Part shown: in pieces, positions 8,663 through 16,172 of the stretch
How positions within the stretch are numbered: position 1 is the first letter of the stretch
How the letters are laid out: each line of letters opens with the position of its first letter
Source: Anaerolineae bacterium
GTDB lineage: Bacteria; Chloroflexota; Anaerolineae; Aggregatilineales; Aggregatilineaceae
Reading direction: 5' to 3'
Length of the DNA: 40,114 nt
Assembly (NCBI GenBank): GCA_016930015.1
Contig: JAFGHR010000028.1
Location: forward strand, 1 to 40,114
Notes under the pieces: generated by a model
What the model was told of the DNA's origin: nothing
Seen by the model: the letters and a program-made list of their open reading frames with translations, nothing else
The model's database searches: none
Made by a program: the position numbers and the translations under genes

Positions 8663-9901
8663 CTACTCGCTGCTGTCAAACAACTGCTGCGCGTGTTCCA
8701 TAAGAACCTTGATGCGGTTGGGCGAATACGCCTTGCTGTCCAAATACCGCTCCAATAATTCCGCCGGTGCCAGCCCTTCAGGGGATGTCCCTAACCGCAT
8801 CCGGGCCGGGCGTTCGACCTGCCGTTGAATGGCGGCGATATGGTTGGCGCCTGCGTCCTGAATGGCGTACTGGATTGTTCGATCCTGGAGCAGCAAATCG
8901 GTTTCGGGATCAGCCGTGATGATCACGCGCACGACGGCTTCACGCACATCATGCCGCCTGATCGCTTCGAGCACAACCTGTGTCGGATCACCGGCCCGCC
9001 TCACGTCTACCCGCAGGGTCACAAATGGGCGGCAGTTGACCTCCACAAACGTCCACTGCGCCCGCCCGCGCTCCAACTCGACCCACACGAATCCCTTCGG
9101 ATCGGCTTCCTCGCCAAAATCAATACGTTCCAGGCTGCCGCTGTACACGACGGGCGGCGCACCGGCCCGCCCCAATGTCAGGCATTGGTGCTTGTGAATG
9201 TGCCCCAACGCGACATAATCCCAGGCCGGATCATCAATGGTGCCCAGCATGACGGTCACGTCACGGCCCAGCATGACGCTGCGTTCGCTGCCCAACGTGG
9301 CCCCCGACACGCTGAAGTGCCCGGTCAGCACGCGCGGCATATCATACGCATTGGCATCGGCGGCCATCTGCTGCAAGCGGTGATCGAGGTGTTGTTCGAG
9401 CAGCGCATCGATTTCGGCAATCGTCCGGTGGTGGGGCACATCAACATCACGCAGCAGGTGATTACGCACCGGGTAAGGGGCGGTCGCGACCAGCACCGGG
9501 CCGCGTGCCGTTTCGATCGTTTGCATACCATAATCCCGCCCCAGGATCGTGTTGGGCACGCGCAGTGTGTCGTAGATTTCGATGCTGGATGCCCGCTTTT
9601 CGATGGCCGGGAGATCATGATTGCCGACCAGCAGCACGACCGGGCAGTGTGCCGCCAGGTCTTGAATACGCCAGGCGAATTCACGTTGAAAAGTCGGGTT
9701 CGGGTTGCGTGACTTAAACGCGTCCCCGGCAAACACGGCGATATCCACGTCATGCGCCAGGGCGTATGCGATCATGTCATCCATGCGGCGCAAAAAATCG
9801 ACCACGCGCGAGCTAAGCCCGGTTTGGGGATCAGCGCGCCCGTAGTTCTCCATACCGATATGCACATCGGCGAAATGTAACATCCGGATCGGTTCAGTCA
9901 T
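8663..9901 (-). CDS. sbcD: SbcD/Mre11 family DNA-repair nuclease
   Basis: 412 aa metallophosphoesterase. Phosphodiesterase motifs appear in order: LHFADVHIG (D12, H14), FAGDAFKSRNP (G59-D60), VGNHDLP (G93-H95-D96), GHFS and GHIHKHQ. A C-terminal capping domain follows. Mre11-type nucleases use two Mn ions to cut DNA 3' to 5' and at hairpins, acting in a complex with Rad50/SbcC, encoded at 5162-7726. The gene begins 17 bp after the CysQ-like gene on the same strand, so the phosphatase and nuclease are probably cotranscribed. ATG start at 9901. Confidence 0.95.
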   Translation of the reverse strand: MTEPIRMLHFADVHIGMENYGRADPQTGLSSRVVDFLRRMDDMIAYALAHDVDIAVFAGDAFKSRNPNPTFQREFAWRIQDLAAHCPVVLLVGNHDLPAIEKRASSIEIYDTLRVPNTILGRDYGMQTIETARGPVLVATAPYPVRNHLLRDVDVPHHRTIAEIDALLEQHLDHRLQQMAADANAYDMPRVLTGHFSVSGATLGSERSVMLGRDVTVMLGTIDDPAWDYVALGHIHKHQCLTLGRAGAPPVVYSGSLERIDFGEEADPKGFVWVELERGRAQWTFVEVNCRPFVTLRVDVRRAGDPTQVVLEAIRRHDVREAVVRVIITADPETDLLLQDRTIQYAIQDAGANHIAAIQRQVERPARMRLGTSPEGLAPAELLERYLDSKAYSPNRIKVLMEHAQQLFDSSE

Positions 9902-9918
9902 GGCAGTAACTCAGTGGT

Positions 9919-10905
9919 TTACACTCTATTTTTGGCGATGGCTTCCAATATCGTATTGTGTAAAAAACGGTTGCTGGCGACGATACCCTGGTTGTTTTCC
10001 ATGCGTGTCCCGGTGGCAAAATTCAGCGGATTGCCGTCAACATCGGTTACACGCCCGCCCGCTTCGGTCACGATCACATAACCGGCGGCATGATCCCACA
10101 CTTTTTCACGGTACGCTGGCTCCGGCACAATACGCAGGTACGCGTCACCCAGCCCGGACGCCACCATTGCATATTTGTCCTGGCTGTCCAACCGGCGCTG
10201 TGGCGAGTCGGGTGTACGTTTCAGGTTGTGTTCGACGCCTTCAAAAAAGCTTATGTCGGTGTGGCCCGATGCAAAACTCGTCAGGAAGGTCGCTTTTTGG
10301 GGATCGGTTTCGGTTGATACCTGGACCGGCTGCGGCATGCCGTTTCCATACAGCGGTTCCATATACGTACCACTGCCCAGAGTTGCATACGTCAATGCGC
10401 CATGATCGACGGGTGGATCGTCGGCGTCGCTGAAAAAGCCCGGACTGGCCAAAACGCCGAGCACCGGCTGGTTTTCAAGCAGCAGGCTGATGGCTACACA
10501 ATAGTGCCGCTGGCCGAGAAATCCTTTTGTCCCGTCAATGGGATCAATGATCCAGGTGCGGCGCGCCTGTTTCTGCTTCCCGAAGTCGAGCCAGGCGCAG
10601 ACCTGTTCTTCGAAGACATAACCGCCGAGTGCATCCGTCACAAAACGCGATACCAATGCGCGCTGCTCATCGGACAGCAGCAGCATAAATTCTTCGGATC
10701 GTTCCTCAGATAACACGCCGTCATCGGGGAAGTTTTGAGCGAGGCCGTTGCCGATAATCGCCTGTGAAGCATAGTCGGCGATGGTGACCGGTTCGCGACC
10801 GCTTTTCTGGGCGGGATCAACCAGTTCCATCTGGATCGTCTGGCAAACTGATGCCGCCATTCGCGCGACGGTTTTGGTGATTTCGAGTTCGTTTCGTAAA
10901 TCCAC
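9919..10905 (-). CDS. CysQ/HAL2-like 3'(2'),5'-bisphosphate nucleotidase (inositol monophosphatase superfamily)
   Basis: 328 aa. Metal-site motifs of the Li-sensitive phosphatase superfamily: VTIADYASQ (D44), LSEERSEE (E67-E68), WIIDPIDGTKGF (DPIDGT 121-126) and VWDHAAGYVIVTEAGGRVTD near the C-terminus. DPIDGTKGF and WDHAAG are the HAL2/CysQ forms, which hydrolyse 3'-phosphoadenosine 5'-phosphate to AMP and relieve inhibition of sulfotransferases and of exoribonucleases. Start is GTG at 10905 with GGAG 8 nt upstream. A hairpin at 10993-11029 separates it from the upstream repeat-protein gene, so it may begin the transcript that continues into sbcD. A second, SuhB-like family member is at 20304-21158. 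Confidence 0.85.
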   Translation of the reverse strand: MDLRNELEITKTVARMAASVCQTIQMELVDPAQKSGREPVTIADYASQAIIGNGLAQNFPDDGVLSEERSEEFMLLLSDEQRALVSRFVTDALGGYVFEEQVCAWLDFGKQKQARRTWIIDPIDGTKGFLGQRHYCVAISLLLENQPVLGVLASPGFFSDADDPPVDHGALTYATLGSGTYMEPLYGNGMPQPVQVSTETDPQKATFLTSFASGHTDISFFEGVEHNLKRTPDSPQRRLDSQDKYAMVASGLGDAYLRIVPEPAYREKVWDHAAGYVIVTEAGGRVTDVDGNPLNFATGTRMENNQGIVASNRFLHNTILEAIAKNRV

Positions 10906-10987
10906 GTAATCTGCTCCGGTTTAGGTCGATGGTAGGCGCCTATTGTAACGCAGCCCATACACAGATGAAACTCAGTGTCTGCTCCAT

Positions 10988-11029
10988 AAAAAATGCCGGG
11001 GTGAACCATTATTATGTTCACCCCGGCAT
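10988..11029 (-). terminator. Rho-independent terminator of the 204-aa repeat protein
   Basis: A perfect 14-bp stem: 10993-11006 pairs with 11016-11029 around a 9-nt loop. Read on the minus strand the stem is followed directly by a T-run (plus-strand A-run 10988-10993), the expected orientation for ending the gene at 11073-11687. Confidence 0.92.
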
Positions 11030-11072
11030 AGTTTGGCGAGTGCCAGTCGGCACTTGCCGGAAAGCAGGTTGT

Positions 11073-11687
11073 TTATTCGTCTTCAGAGTCTACCGGTGTG
11101 CTGGACGTGACAACGGCGTCGTCATCACTTTCGATGTCGATCTTGACCTTGCCCGCCGCGCTCTTATCTGCTTCGCGCTTTTTGGTCAGCTTATCAAAAA
11201 CACCGCGCACCTCGTCAACAACCTGGCTGCCGATGGTCTGCCAGTCGGCGTCTTCCCCGGTACCGACAAGATCACCAACCCAACCGCGCACATCACGCTC
11301 GATCTTGGTGCCGATGTTCGACCAGGATGCTGCTGCTTCTTCACCGTCGGCGCGGACCAGGCGTGCCACACCGGTACGAATGCGGTTTTCCATCCGGCTG
11401 GTGATGTCGGACCAATCCGCGTTTTCTTCTGAACCAACCCACCCAGCAATCGAACGGCGCGTGTTGGCGTCCATTTTCTCGCCGATTGCTTTCCAACTGG
11501 CTGCATCCTCTGCGCCAACCCACCCCGCGATCATGCGGCGCAGGCGTTCATCAATACGATCGTCAAGATTGTCGTAATCGGCGCCTTCCGGGTTTTTGGC
11601 CCAGTCCTTTACGGTTTCCTTGATTTCCTCGTCTAGCTTTTCACCCATTTCCTCAGGATTGGGCGGCGTTCCGTTGTTTTCTGACAT
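11073..11687 (-). CDS. Acidic cytoplasmic protein built from ~28-aa helical repeats, unknown function
   Basis: 204 aa from the ATG at 11687, which has GAGGG 6-7 nt upstream; longer in-frame starts lack this. No signal peptide or membrane segment. The body is five or six imperfect repeats of about 28 residues with the pattern W-x2-IG-x(2)-[MI]-x4-R-x2-[IV]-AGWVG followed by an acidic [ED][ED]: IGEKMDANTRRSIAGWVGSE, ITSRMENRIRTGVARLVRAD, IGTKIERDVRGWVGDLVGTG, IGSQVVDEVRGVFDKL. A charged tail (KKREADKS, then IDIESDDDAV) follows. The repeats look alpha-helical. I do not recognise the family. It is a single-gene unit between herA and a strong terminator, so the link to DNA repair is only positional. 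Confidence 0.82.
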   Translation of the reverse strand: MSENNGTPPNPEEMGEKLDEEIKETVKDWAKNPEGADYDNLDDRIDERLRRMIAGWVGAEDAASWKAIGEKMDANTRRSIAGWVGSEENADWSDITSRMENRIRTGVARLVRADGEEAAASWSNIGTKIERDVRGWVGDLVGTGEDADWQTIGSQVVDEVRGVFDKLTKKREADKSAAGKVKIDIESDDDAVVTSSTPVDSEDE

Positions 11688-11872
11688 GGTTTTTCCCTCA
11701 TTGTGACTGACTCGGCCTAAACCGAATAATACTCGACGTGTGTCTACCATACTGTACGCGGAAATCTGCCGGAGAGTTGCTAAGCGAAATAGGTTCTTAC
11801 GAAAGTCTACTATTCGTTTTCCGGCATGTTTATACGATGTGTGTGTGATGGTGAATAAACGTTGGGCTTATT

Positions 11873-13564
11873 TTACCGGATACGGCGGGATTCGCGATCG
11901 GGTTTGCTGCGCTGGCTGCCGCCGTCACCAGCCGGTGCGCTCCCCAGGCTGCGGTAAAATTCGGTGTCGTAGGTGCGCGTCTTGACGACAACCGGCATCG
12001 GCACGGCGTGCCCCATGATGATCGCTTGCTGGCTGGTGTCGAGCCGGGCCAACACCTCGCGCAGACCCGCTGACCCGCTGATGCCCATCAGCACGGCGGC
12101 GATATCACGGTCGTTGTCCAGCAGGGCGGTGACACGTGTCCCGACCTGGCTCATGACTTCGTCGTCAATCCCGCTGGGGCGCTGGTCCACGACCAGCAGC
12201 GTCACGTTATATTTGCGCAGTTCGCGGGCGATGGTGCCAAAAATCGTCTGGCGTGCGATCAAGGGATCAAGGAATTTGTGCGCTTCCTCGATCGTGATCA
12301 ACAACTGCGGCGGCTCCATGTTTTCATCACCCAGCGCGCGTTCGACCGCCTGGACATACATGGCGTGAATGCGGCGCGTCAGGTAGTTGGCTACCAGGAT
12401 ATACGCTTCCAGCGCGTTGCCATAACGCCCGAATTCCAGGACCACGCTTTTGCGCTGCTCGATGAACTCGATGATCTTACGCACCGAGTCGTCGAGCGCA
12501 TGCGGCTTGAGAAAGTCGAACCGCTCAAAACGTCGTAAACGCCGCTGAAGTGCCTGCACCGAGGCCGGGCTGGCCGCGATCATCTCCTTGAGCATGTCCA
12601 GGTCGTCGCTGGACGCATCGATCAAGTGAGTGATCCAGTCGCGTTTCCACACTTTTTGAAGTTCATACGCCGCGTCGATCATCGGGTCGGACAGGTCCAT
12701 CGTGGTTTTGAGCATGGCCAGGTCTTCCGGCTCGATATCGTCATACCCGATGGTCACGACGTGATCATACTTGGCGTTGCGGCGCCGGGTGGCGTCTTCG
12801 TCAAGCGTAAAAATGGCAACTTTACTGCTGAATAACTGCTTGAGTCCTTTAGCCTCGGAGCCGCGCTCGTCACGGGCGGCCCACCCATAATCGTTGTGCA
12901 TGTCGAAAATCAGGTTTACGGCCACATCGTTTTGAATGATTCCGGCCAGCAGGATACGCGTCAGAAAACTTTTGCCGGTGCCGCTCTTGCCGAACACACC
13001 CACCGAGCGCTCCACCAGCCGTTTGAGGTCCAGGTTAATCTGGGTTTCTTCCAGTTCGAGCGGCGCGCCCACGTTAAAGTGCGTGGCGTCTTCGCGCCCG
13101 AACACGTCGTTTACATCGTCGGTAGTGGCGATCTCAACCGGCATAAAGTGGCTGGGAATCGTTTTGACGGGCCGGGGTTCGCCTGCCTCAAGGTCGATGG
13201 TCAGCATCGGCGTGACGTGCAGCGTGCCGAATGCCGCCGTCCCGCTGTAGATTTCGCGCAGAAACTGATCGGTCAGGTCGGGCGGATCGCTGCGGATAGC
13301 CGGGTTCGTGGTGTCAAGCGTGATATCGGTGATCATGCAGAAAAAACGCTTGTTCAGGCCGCGCACGACCACGTAGCGGCCTACGGCCAGGTCTTCGATC
13401 ACGGTTTCGCGGTCGAGTTTGACATCCAGGCCCTTGCTCAGCGAGCCGCCCACGACTACGCCCAGCCGCAGCCCGTTCACGGTCAGCACGTCGGACGTGT
13501 CACGCTGTGGAAACCAGTCGTTCAGATTGTCGGATTGGGGATAAAGGGGATCACGTGCGCCCAT
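11873..13564 (-). CDS. herA: HerA family hexameric DNA translocase/ATPase
   Basis: 563 aa from the ATG at 13564 (AAGGA 9 nt upstream). Residues ~30-150 resemble the HAS-barrel of HerA. The RecA-like core has Walker A GKSGTGKSF (182-190), Walker B-like LLITIEEAHKFLDP near residue 424, and a downstream VDQRPSGIDDEVMSQVGTR typical of DUF87/HerA. HerA is a ring translocase that works with the NurA nuclease and Mre11-Rad50 to resect double-strand breaks in archaea; similar pairs occur in Deinococcus and some other bacteria. nurA is at 14410-15657, with one possible HAS-barrel gene between. A TATAAT box and a GAAC-N4-GTTC palindrome lie just upstream, suggesting its own, possibly SOS-type, control. 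Confidence 0.93.
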   Translation of the reverse strand: MGARDPLYPQSDNLNDWFPQRDTSDVLTVNGLRLGVVVGGSLSKGLDVKLDRETVIEDLAVGRYVVVRGLNKRFFCMITDITLDTTNPAIRSDPPDLTDQFLREIYSGTAAFGTLHVTPMLTIDLEAGEPRPVKTIPSHFMPVEIATTDDVNDVFGREDATHFNVGAPLELEETQINLDLKRLVERSVGVFGKSGTGKSFLTRILLAGIIQNDVAVNLIFDMHNDYGWAARDERGSEAKGLKQLFSSKVAIFTLDEDATRRRNAKYDHVVTIGYDDIEPEDLAMLKTTMDLSDPMIDAAYELQKVWKRDWITHLIDASSDDLDMLKEMIAASPASVQALQRRLRRFERFDFLKPHALDDSVRKIIEFIEQRKSVVLEFGRYGNALEAYILVANYLTRRIHAMYVQAVERALGDENMEPPQLLITIEEAHKFLDPLIARQTIFGTIARELRKYNVTLLVVDQRPSGIDDEVMSQVGTRVTALLDNDRDIAAVLMGISGSAGLREVLARLDTSQQAIIMGHAVPMPVVVKTRTYDTEFYRSLGSAPAGDGGSQRSKPDRESRRIR

Positions 13565-13579
13565 GATGTATCCTTGTTT

Positions 13580-13595
13580 TAGAACTTTTGTTCTA
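13580..13595 (-). promoter_or_regulatory. LexA-type palindrome in the herA leader
   Basis: TAGAAC-TTTT-GTTCTA is a perfect 16-bp inverted repeat between the herA -10 box and the start codon. The core GAAC-N4-GTTC is the Gram-positive-type LexA (DinR) recognition pattern. Binding here by LexA is inference; I noticed no other GAAC-N4-GTTC at a promoter in the window. Confidence 0.5.
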
Positions 13596-13604
13596 TGAAT
13601 AGTG

Positions 13605-13610
13605 ATTATA
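13605..13610 (-). promoter_or_regulatory. Candidate -10 box of herA
   Basis: Minus-strand TATAAT, 41 nt ahead of the herA ATG. No good -35 hexamer is found at 16-18 bp spacing, so only the -10 is called. Confidence 0.5.
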
Positions 13611-13681
13611 CACAATCCTGGCTGAAAAGCCGAATCAAACCAGCAGTTATTCGTATCCCGGTGCGCCGGAAAAGCGCCCCG

Positions 13682-14293
13682 TCAGTTCGGGTTGATCAGG
13701 CGCAGCAGGTGCTGCAAGCGCGGCGGGTCGTGCGCTAAAAGGCCCGCCAAGCGCCGCCCGGCGTGTACCAGGAACGCGTAACGCTGCGCTTCGGGCCGGG
13801 CGTTGGAAGCATGAAGCAGCGCAGCGGCCAGCAGTTCTTCGGTGGGCACGTCGTTCGTGTTGAGCACCAACCGCAGAAAATCCAGCCGTTCGGTAAACGC
13901 CATGATCGTTTCGTCGTCGCACAACTGGACCGGGTCCAGGCTCAGCGGCGGGCGCGGCGGCAGGTTGTGGTAAATGTAATCGTACTGGATAAACCCGATA
14001 TTCACGACGCTGATCTCGACCGGGACCATGCGGTTTTCGCGTTGATCACGGGCCGCCGCGGGAGTCATGTTGTTGGCCAGCACAAGCTGGCGTACCAGCG
14101 GATCGTCGTCAATGCTGATGGCGTGAATCAGTCCGATCACGTCGATCTCGCCCATCTGCCCGTGACGCGTTCGCACAAAGGCTCCGAACGACGGGTGAAC
14201 GATATCCTGGCTGCGAGTGCCGCACACAAAACCAACCGTGCTGGCTCGCAGGACACTGCCGATGATGGGTTGTTGGGCTGTCGTATCGGTCAT
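13682..14293 (-). CDS. Unidentified beta-rich (possible HAS-barrel) protein encoded between nurA and herA
   Basis: 203 aa, ATG at 14293. The N-terminal ~120 residues are beta-rich: IGSVLRASTVGFVCGTR, HPSFGAFVRTRHGQMGEIDV, IGLIHAISIDDDPLVRQL, then MVPVEISVVNIGFIQYD. This pattern of barrel strands with a GEIDVIGLI-type turn recalls the HAS-barrel found at the N-terminus of HerA and in F1-ATPase subunits, but I cannot confirm it. The rest, from about residue 125 (LPPRPPLSLDPVQLCDDETI onward), is helical and has no ATPase motifs. It lies between nurA and herA, all on the minus strand, 114 bp from nurA and 117 bp from herA. The position suggests an accessory or adaptor of the HerA-NurA machine (inference). 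Confidence 0.72.
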   Translation of the reverse strand: MTDTTAQQPIIGSVLRASTVGFVCGTRSQDIVHPSFGAFVRTRHGQMGEIDVIGLIHAISIDDDPLVRQLVLANNMTPAAARDQRENRMVPVEISVVNIGFIQYDYIYHNLPPRPPLSLDPVQLCDDETIMAFTERLDFLRLVLNTNDVPTEELLAAALLHASNARPEAQRYAFLVHAGRRLAGLLAHDPPRLQHLLRLINPN

Positions 14294-14325
14294 AGTGTTT
14301 TCTCGATGCTAACTTACTGTTTTTG

Positions 14326-14360
14326 GGGGACATAGTCCCCGCGAGGATACAATCCTCGCG
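14326..14360. other. Two adjacent perfect hairpins in the nurA downstream gap
   Basis: GGGGAC-ATA-GTCCCC (14326-14340) abuts GCGAGGAT-ACA-ATCCTCGC (14341-14359; the stem can take one more C-G pair by sharing base 14340). Both have 3-nt loops and no mismatches. Neither is followed by a T-run on the minus strand, so they are not simple intrinsic terminators. They lie in the leader of the 203-aa gene. Confidence 0.75.
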
Positions 14361-14409
14361 TGTTATGGACAGGCCAAACGCCTATCCCTGGTTGTTGTTG
14401 GCGTGTATC

Positions 14410-15657
14410 TCAACGACTGTGCCGCTTTTGGCCGTAGCGCGTGCGCCCGTGCCGCACGGCTTTGCTGTCGAGTTTTTCGGAATGCTCGACCGCCTGCTGG
14501 TTGCGGCGCAGTTCGATCTCGATCATCTCGCCGAGTTGGCTGCGCTCGTGAGCGCGGATAACGGCCAGTTCGTCGGCGCGTGTCAGGGCATAGGGATAAC
14601 GCCACATCACCTGACACTGATCGTAAACTAACGCATGTACATTGTCTACCATCGCCGGGACACGGGCGACCCACATCGGTATTTCGACCCGTGCCAGGTG
14701 GTAATCCTGCCCGGCCCCGACGTTCAGGTAAAAGAACACGATCTCGTAGTTCTCACCCTTGTCATGATAATTTTTGTTTTGCGGCGACTGCTGCACCAGC
14801 AGGGCCGAACGCTCACCGGGCCGCAGCAGCTTGAACATCAGCGGCTTGTCGGTCAATCCTTCCAGGTCGCCATTGGTGGTCAGTATCGCGCGGCGCACGT
14901 CGTCGTTGTGGAGGCTCATCAAGTGAATCAGGCTGACGGCGAACGTGCTGGTCGGGCGATCCACGTAACCCGCTAAACTGGCCGTCTGGTTGATATCGCG
15001 CTGCATGGCGGCGTGCGTATCGTGCATATGCACCAGCGCGCCCATGTAATCCTGCTCCAGGCGGCGACCGTCGGGCACATCGTTACCGACCCAGAACAGC
15101 AGCGGCCCATCACTGATGGCGACCAGCGGCGCGTCGATATCACGGCGGTCCCACGCTTCACGCGCCAATACCTGGCGTTCGGTCACCGTGCGCCGGGCGT
15201 TGACGGCGGTATTGGTGACCATTTGGCCATGTTCGTCGCGCAAAAACTCGTCGGTATAGTGCAGGCGCGGATCGGTGATCGGCTCCGGCAGGGCGTCGGT
15301 GCCGTGATGGTATACCAGCACGCCGATATTGGTCAGGTAATAGAGCGCGGCGGCGTGCAGGTCAGGGTACACCTGCGAGCCATCGGCGGCGATGATAGTC
15401 GCGCGCGGCGGTACGGCGGGCAGCGGGTAGGCGTAGTTAACAGGTTCGTTGATCTCTTTGAGCGGGGCAGCGCCCCGAAAACCGGCATCACGATCGCGCG
15501 CCAGTTGAATACGTTCATGGATGGCGCCCAGGTCTCCCATTTCCGCGAACCACTCCCACGCATCGAGCAGGCGCTCGCTCATGGTCATGTTGTGGGCGGC
15601 TACGGCGCGGCCCATCCGTTCTACCTGGGGAACGACTTTTTCAAACTCTAACGTCAA
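14410..15657 (-). CDS. nurA: NurA-domain nuclease
   Basis: 415 aa. NurA signature elements: TIIAADGSQVYPD with the metal-binding Asp at D92, PLVAISDGPLLFWVG with D183, and the C-terminal YPYALTRADELAVIRAHER. NurA is a Mn-dependent 5'-3' exo- and endonuclease with an RNase H-like core that works through the HerA ring. The start is taken as TTG at 15657, with GGGAG about 9 nt upstream; no in-frame ATG occurs before residue 15. A good promoter (TTGACG-N17-TACACT) lies 55-85 bp upstream. The C-terminal ~20 residues are strongly basic. First gene of the minus-strand repair cluster, divergent from the zinc-protein operon. Confidence 0.88.
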   Translation of the reverse strand: MTLEFEKVVPQVERMGRAVAAHNMTMSERLLDAWEWFAEMGDLGAIHERIQLARDRDAGFRGAAPLKEINEPVNYAYPLPAVPPRATIIAADGSQVYPDLHAAALYYLTNIGVLVYHHGTDALPEPITDPRLHYTDEFLRDEHGQMVTNTAVNARRTVTERQVLAREAWDRRDIDAPLVAISDGPLLFWVGNDVPDGRRLEQDYMGALVHMHDTHAAMQRDINQTASLAGYVDRPTSTFAVSLIHLMSLHNDDVRRAILTTNGDLEGLTDKPLMFKLLRPGERSALLVQQSPQNKNYHDKGENYEIVFFYLNVGAGQDYHLARVEIPMWVARVPAMVDNVHALVYDQCQVMWRYPYALTRADELAVIRAHERSQLGEMIEIELRRNQQAVEHSEKLDSKAVRHGRTRYGQKRHSR

Positions 15658-15712
15658 GCGTTATGGCTCCCTATTTACACAGATCACAGCGTTGTTATGT
15701 GTCACACGAGTC

Positions 15713-15741
15713 AGTGTAGCACTAATGTTCTGTAACGTCAA
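15713..15741 (-). promoter_or_regulatory. Sigma-70-type promoter of nurA
   Basis: On the minus strand TTGACG (15741-15736), 17-bp spacer, TACACT (15718-15713). The implied start site gives a leader of about 48 nt to the TTG start codon. Confidence 0.7.
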
Positions 15742-15788
15742 GTGCAACGAGTTAATGAATTTTTAATGTAACGTATAGAATCGGTTTG

Positions 15789-15811
15789 CTGGCATGCCGT
15801 GCGGCTGCCAG
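15789..15811. other. Strong hairpin in the nurA/zinc-protein divergent region
   Basis: CTGGCA pairs with TGCCAG, and the stem continues with GCC/GGC after a single bulged T. There is no T-run on either side. It lies between the two divergent promoters in a 263-bp intergenic region. Confidence 0.5.
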
Positions 15812-15835
15812 ACAGGAATTGATGTGTAGTTTCGT

Positions 15836-15865
15836 TTCACATTCTGGGCACGGTTGGTGTATACT
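15836..15865 (+). promoter_or_regulatory. Candidate promoter of the zinc protein-FHA-M50 genes
   Basis: TTCACA (15836-15841), 18-bp spacer, TATACT (15860-15865), 56 nt before the ATG at 15921. Confidence 0.55.
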
Positions 15866-15920
15866 CACACAATAATCAAACCGTGCACTTCAAATGAGCC
15901 ACAGAGGGGAAAACTGTTCT

Positions 15921-16133
15921 ATGAAATGTATACAGTGTGGTGGCGAAGCCTCGGCGGTGTGCCGTTGGTGTGGCCGGGCGGTGTGTGAAGATCACATAAA
16001 AACCATGACCTATATTATTTCAGTCTATGTGGGCGGCAAAAAAGTCCCTAAATCGTTGGTGGTGGCCGATGCGGTGTGGTGTGGTATATGCAAGCCGCAG
16101 CCGGAACCCATCGAAATGCCGTACCTGGACTGA
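15921..16133 (+). CDS. Small zinc-binding protein (B-box/DUF2180-like)
   Basis: 70 aa from the ATG at 15921, preceded by AGAGGGGA about 10 nt upstream; an in-frame upstream ATG at 15894 lacks such a site. Cysteines C3, C6, C14, C17, C22, H25, C54 and C57 give two likely zinc sites: MKCIQCGG, CRWCGRAVCEDH and WCGIC. The layout recalls DUF2180/B-box-type small proteins, which are uncharacterised. Role is unknown; a protein-binding module is plausible. It begins the plus-strand run that continues 39 bp later with the double-FHA gene. Confidence 0.75.
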   Translation: MKCIQCGGEASAVCRWCGRAVCEDHIKTMTYIISVYVGGKKVPKSLVVADAVWCGICKPQPEPIEMPYLD

Positions 16134-16172
16134 GTGTTAACCGCGCGTGACATCACTGGTGGATAGTAACTT

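Noticed and set aside
12896..13582. 228-aa plus-strand frame opposite herA, and similar long antisense frames opposite sbcC, sbcD, the inositol phosphatase and the M50 gene.
   Set aside because: His/Arg/Gln-rich shadow translations with no domain; the opposite strand encodes recognised proteins.
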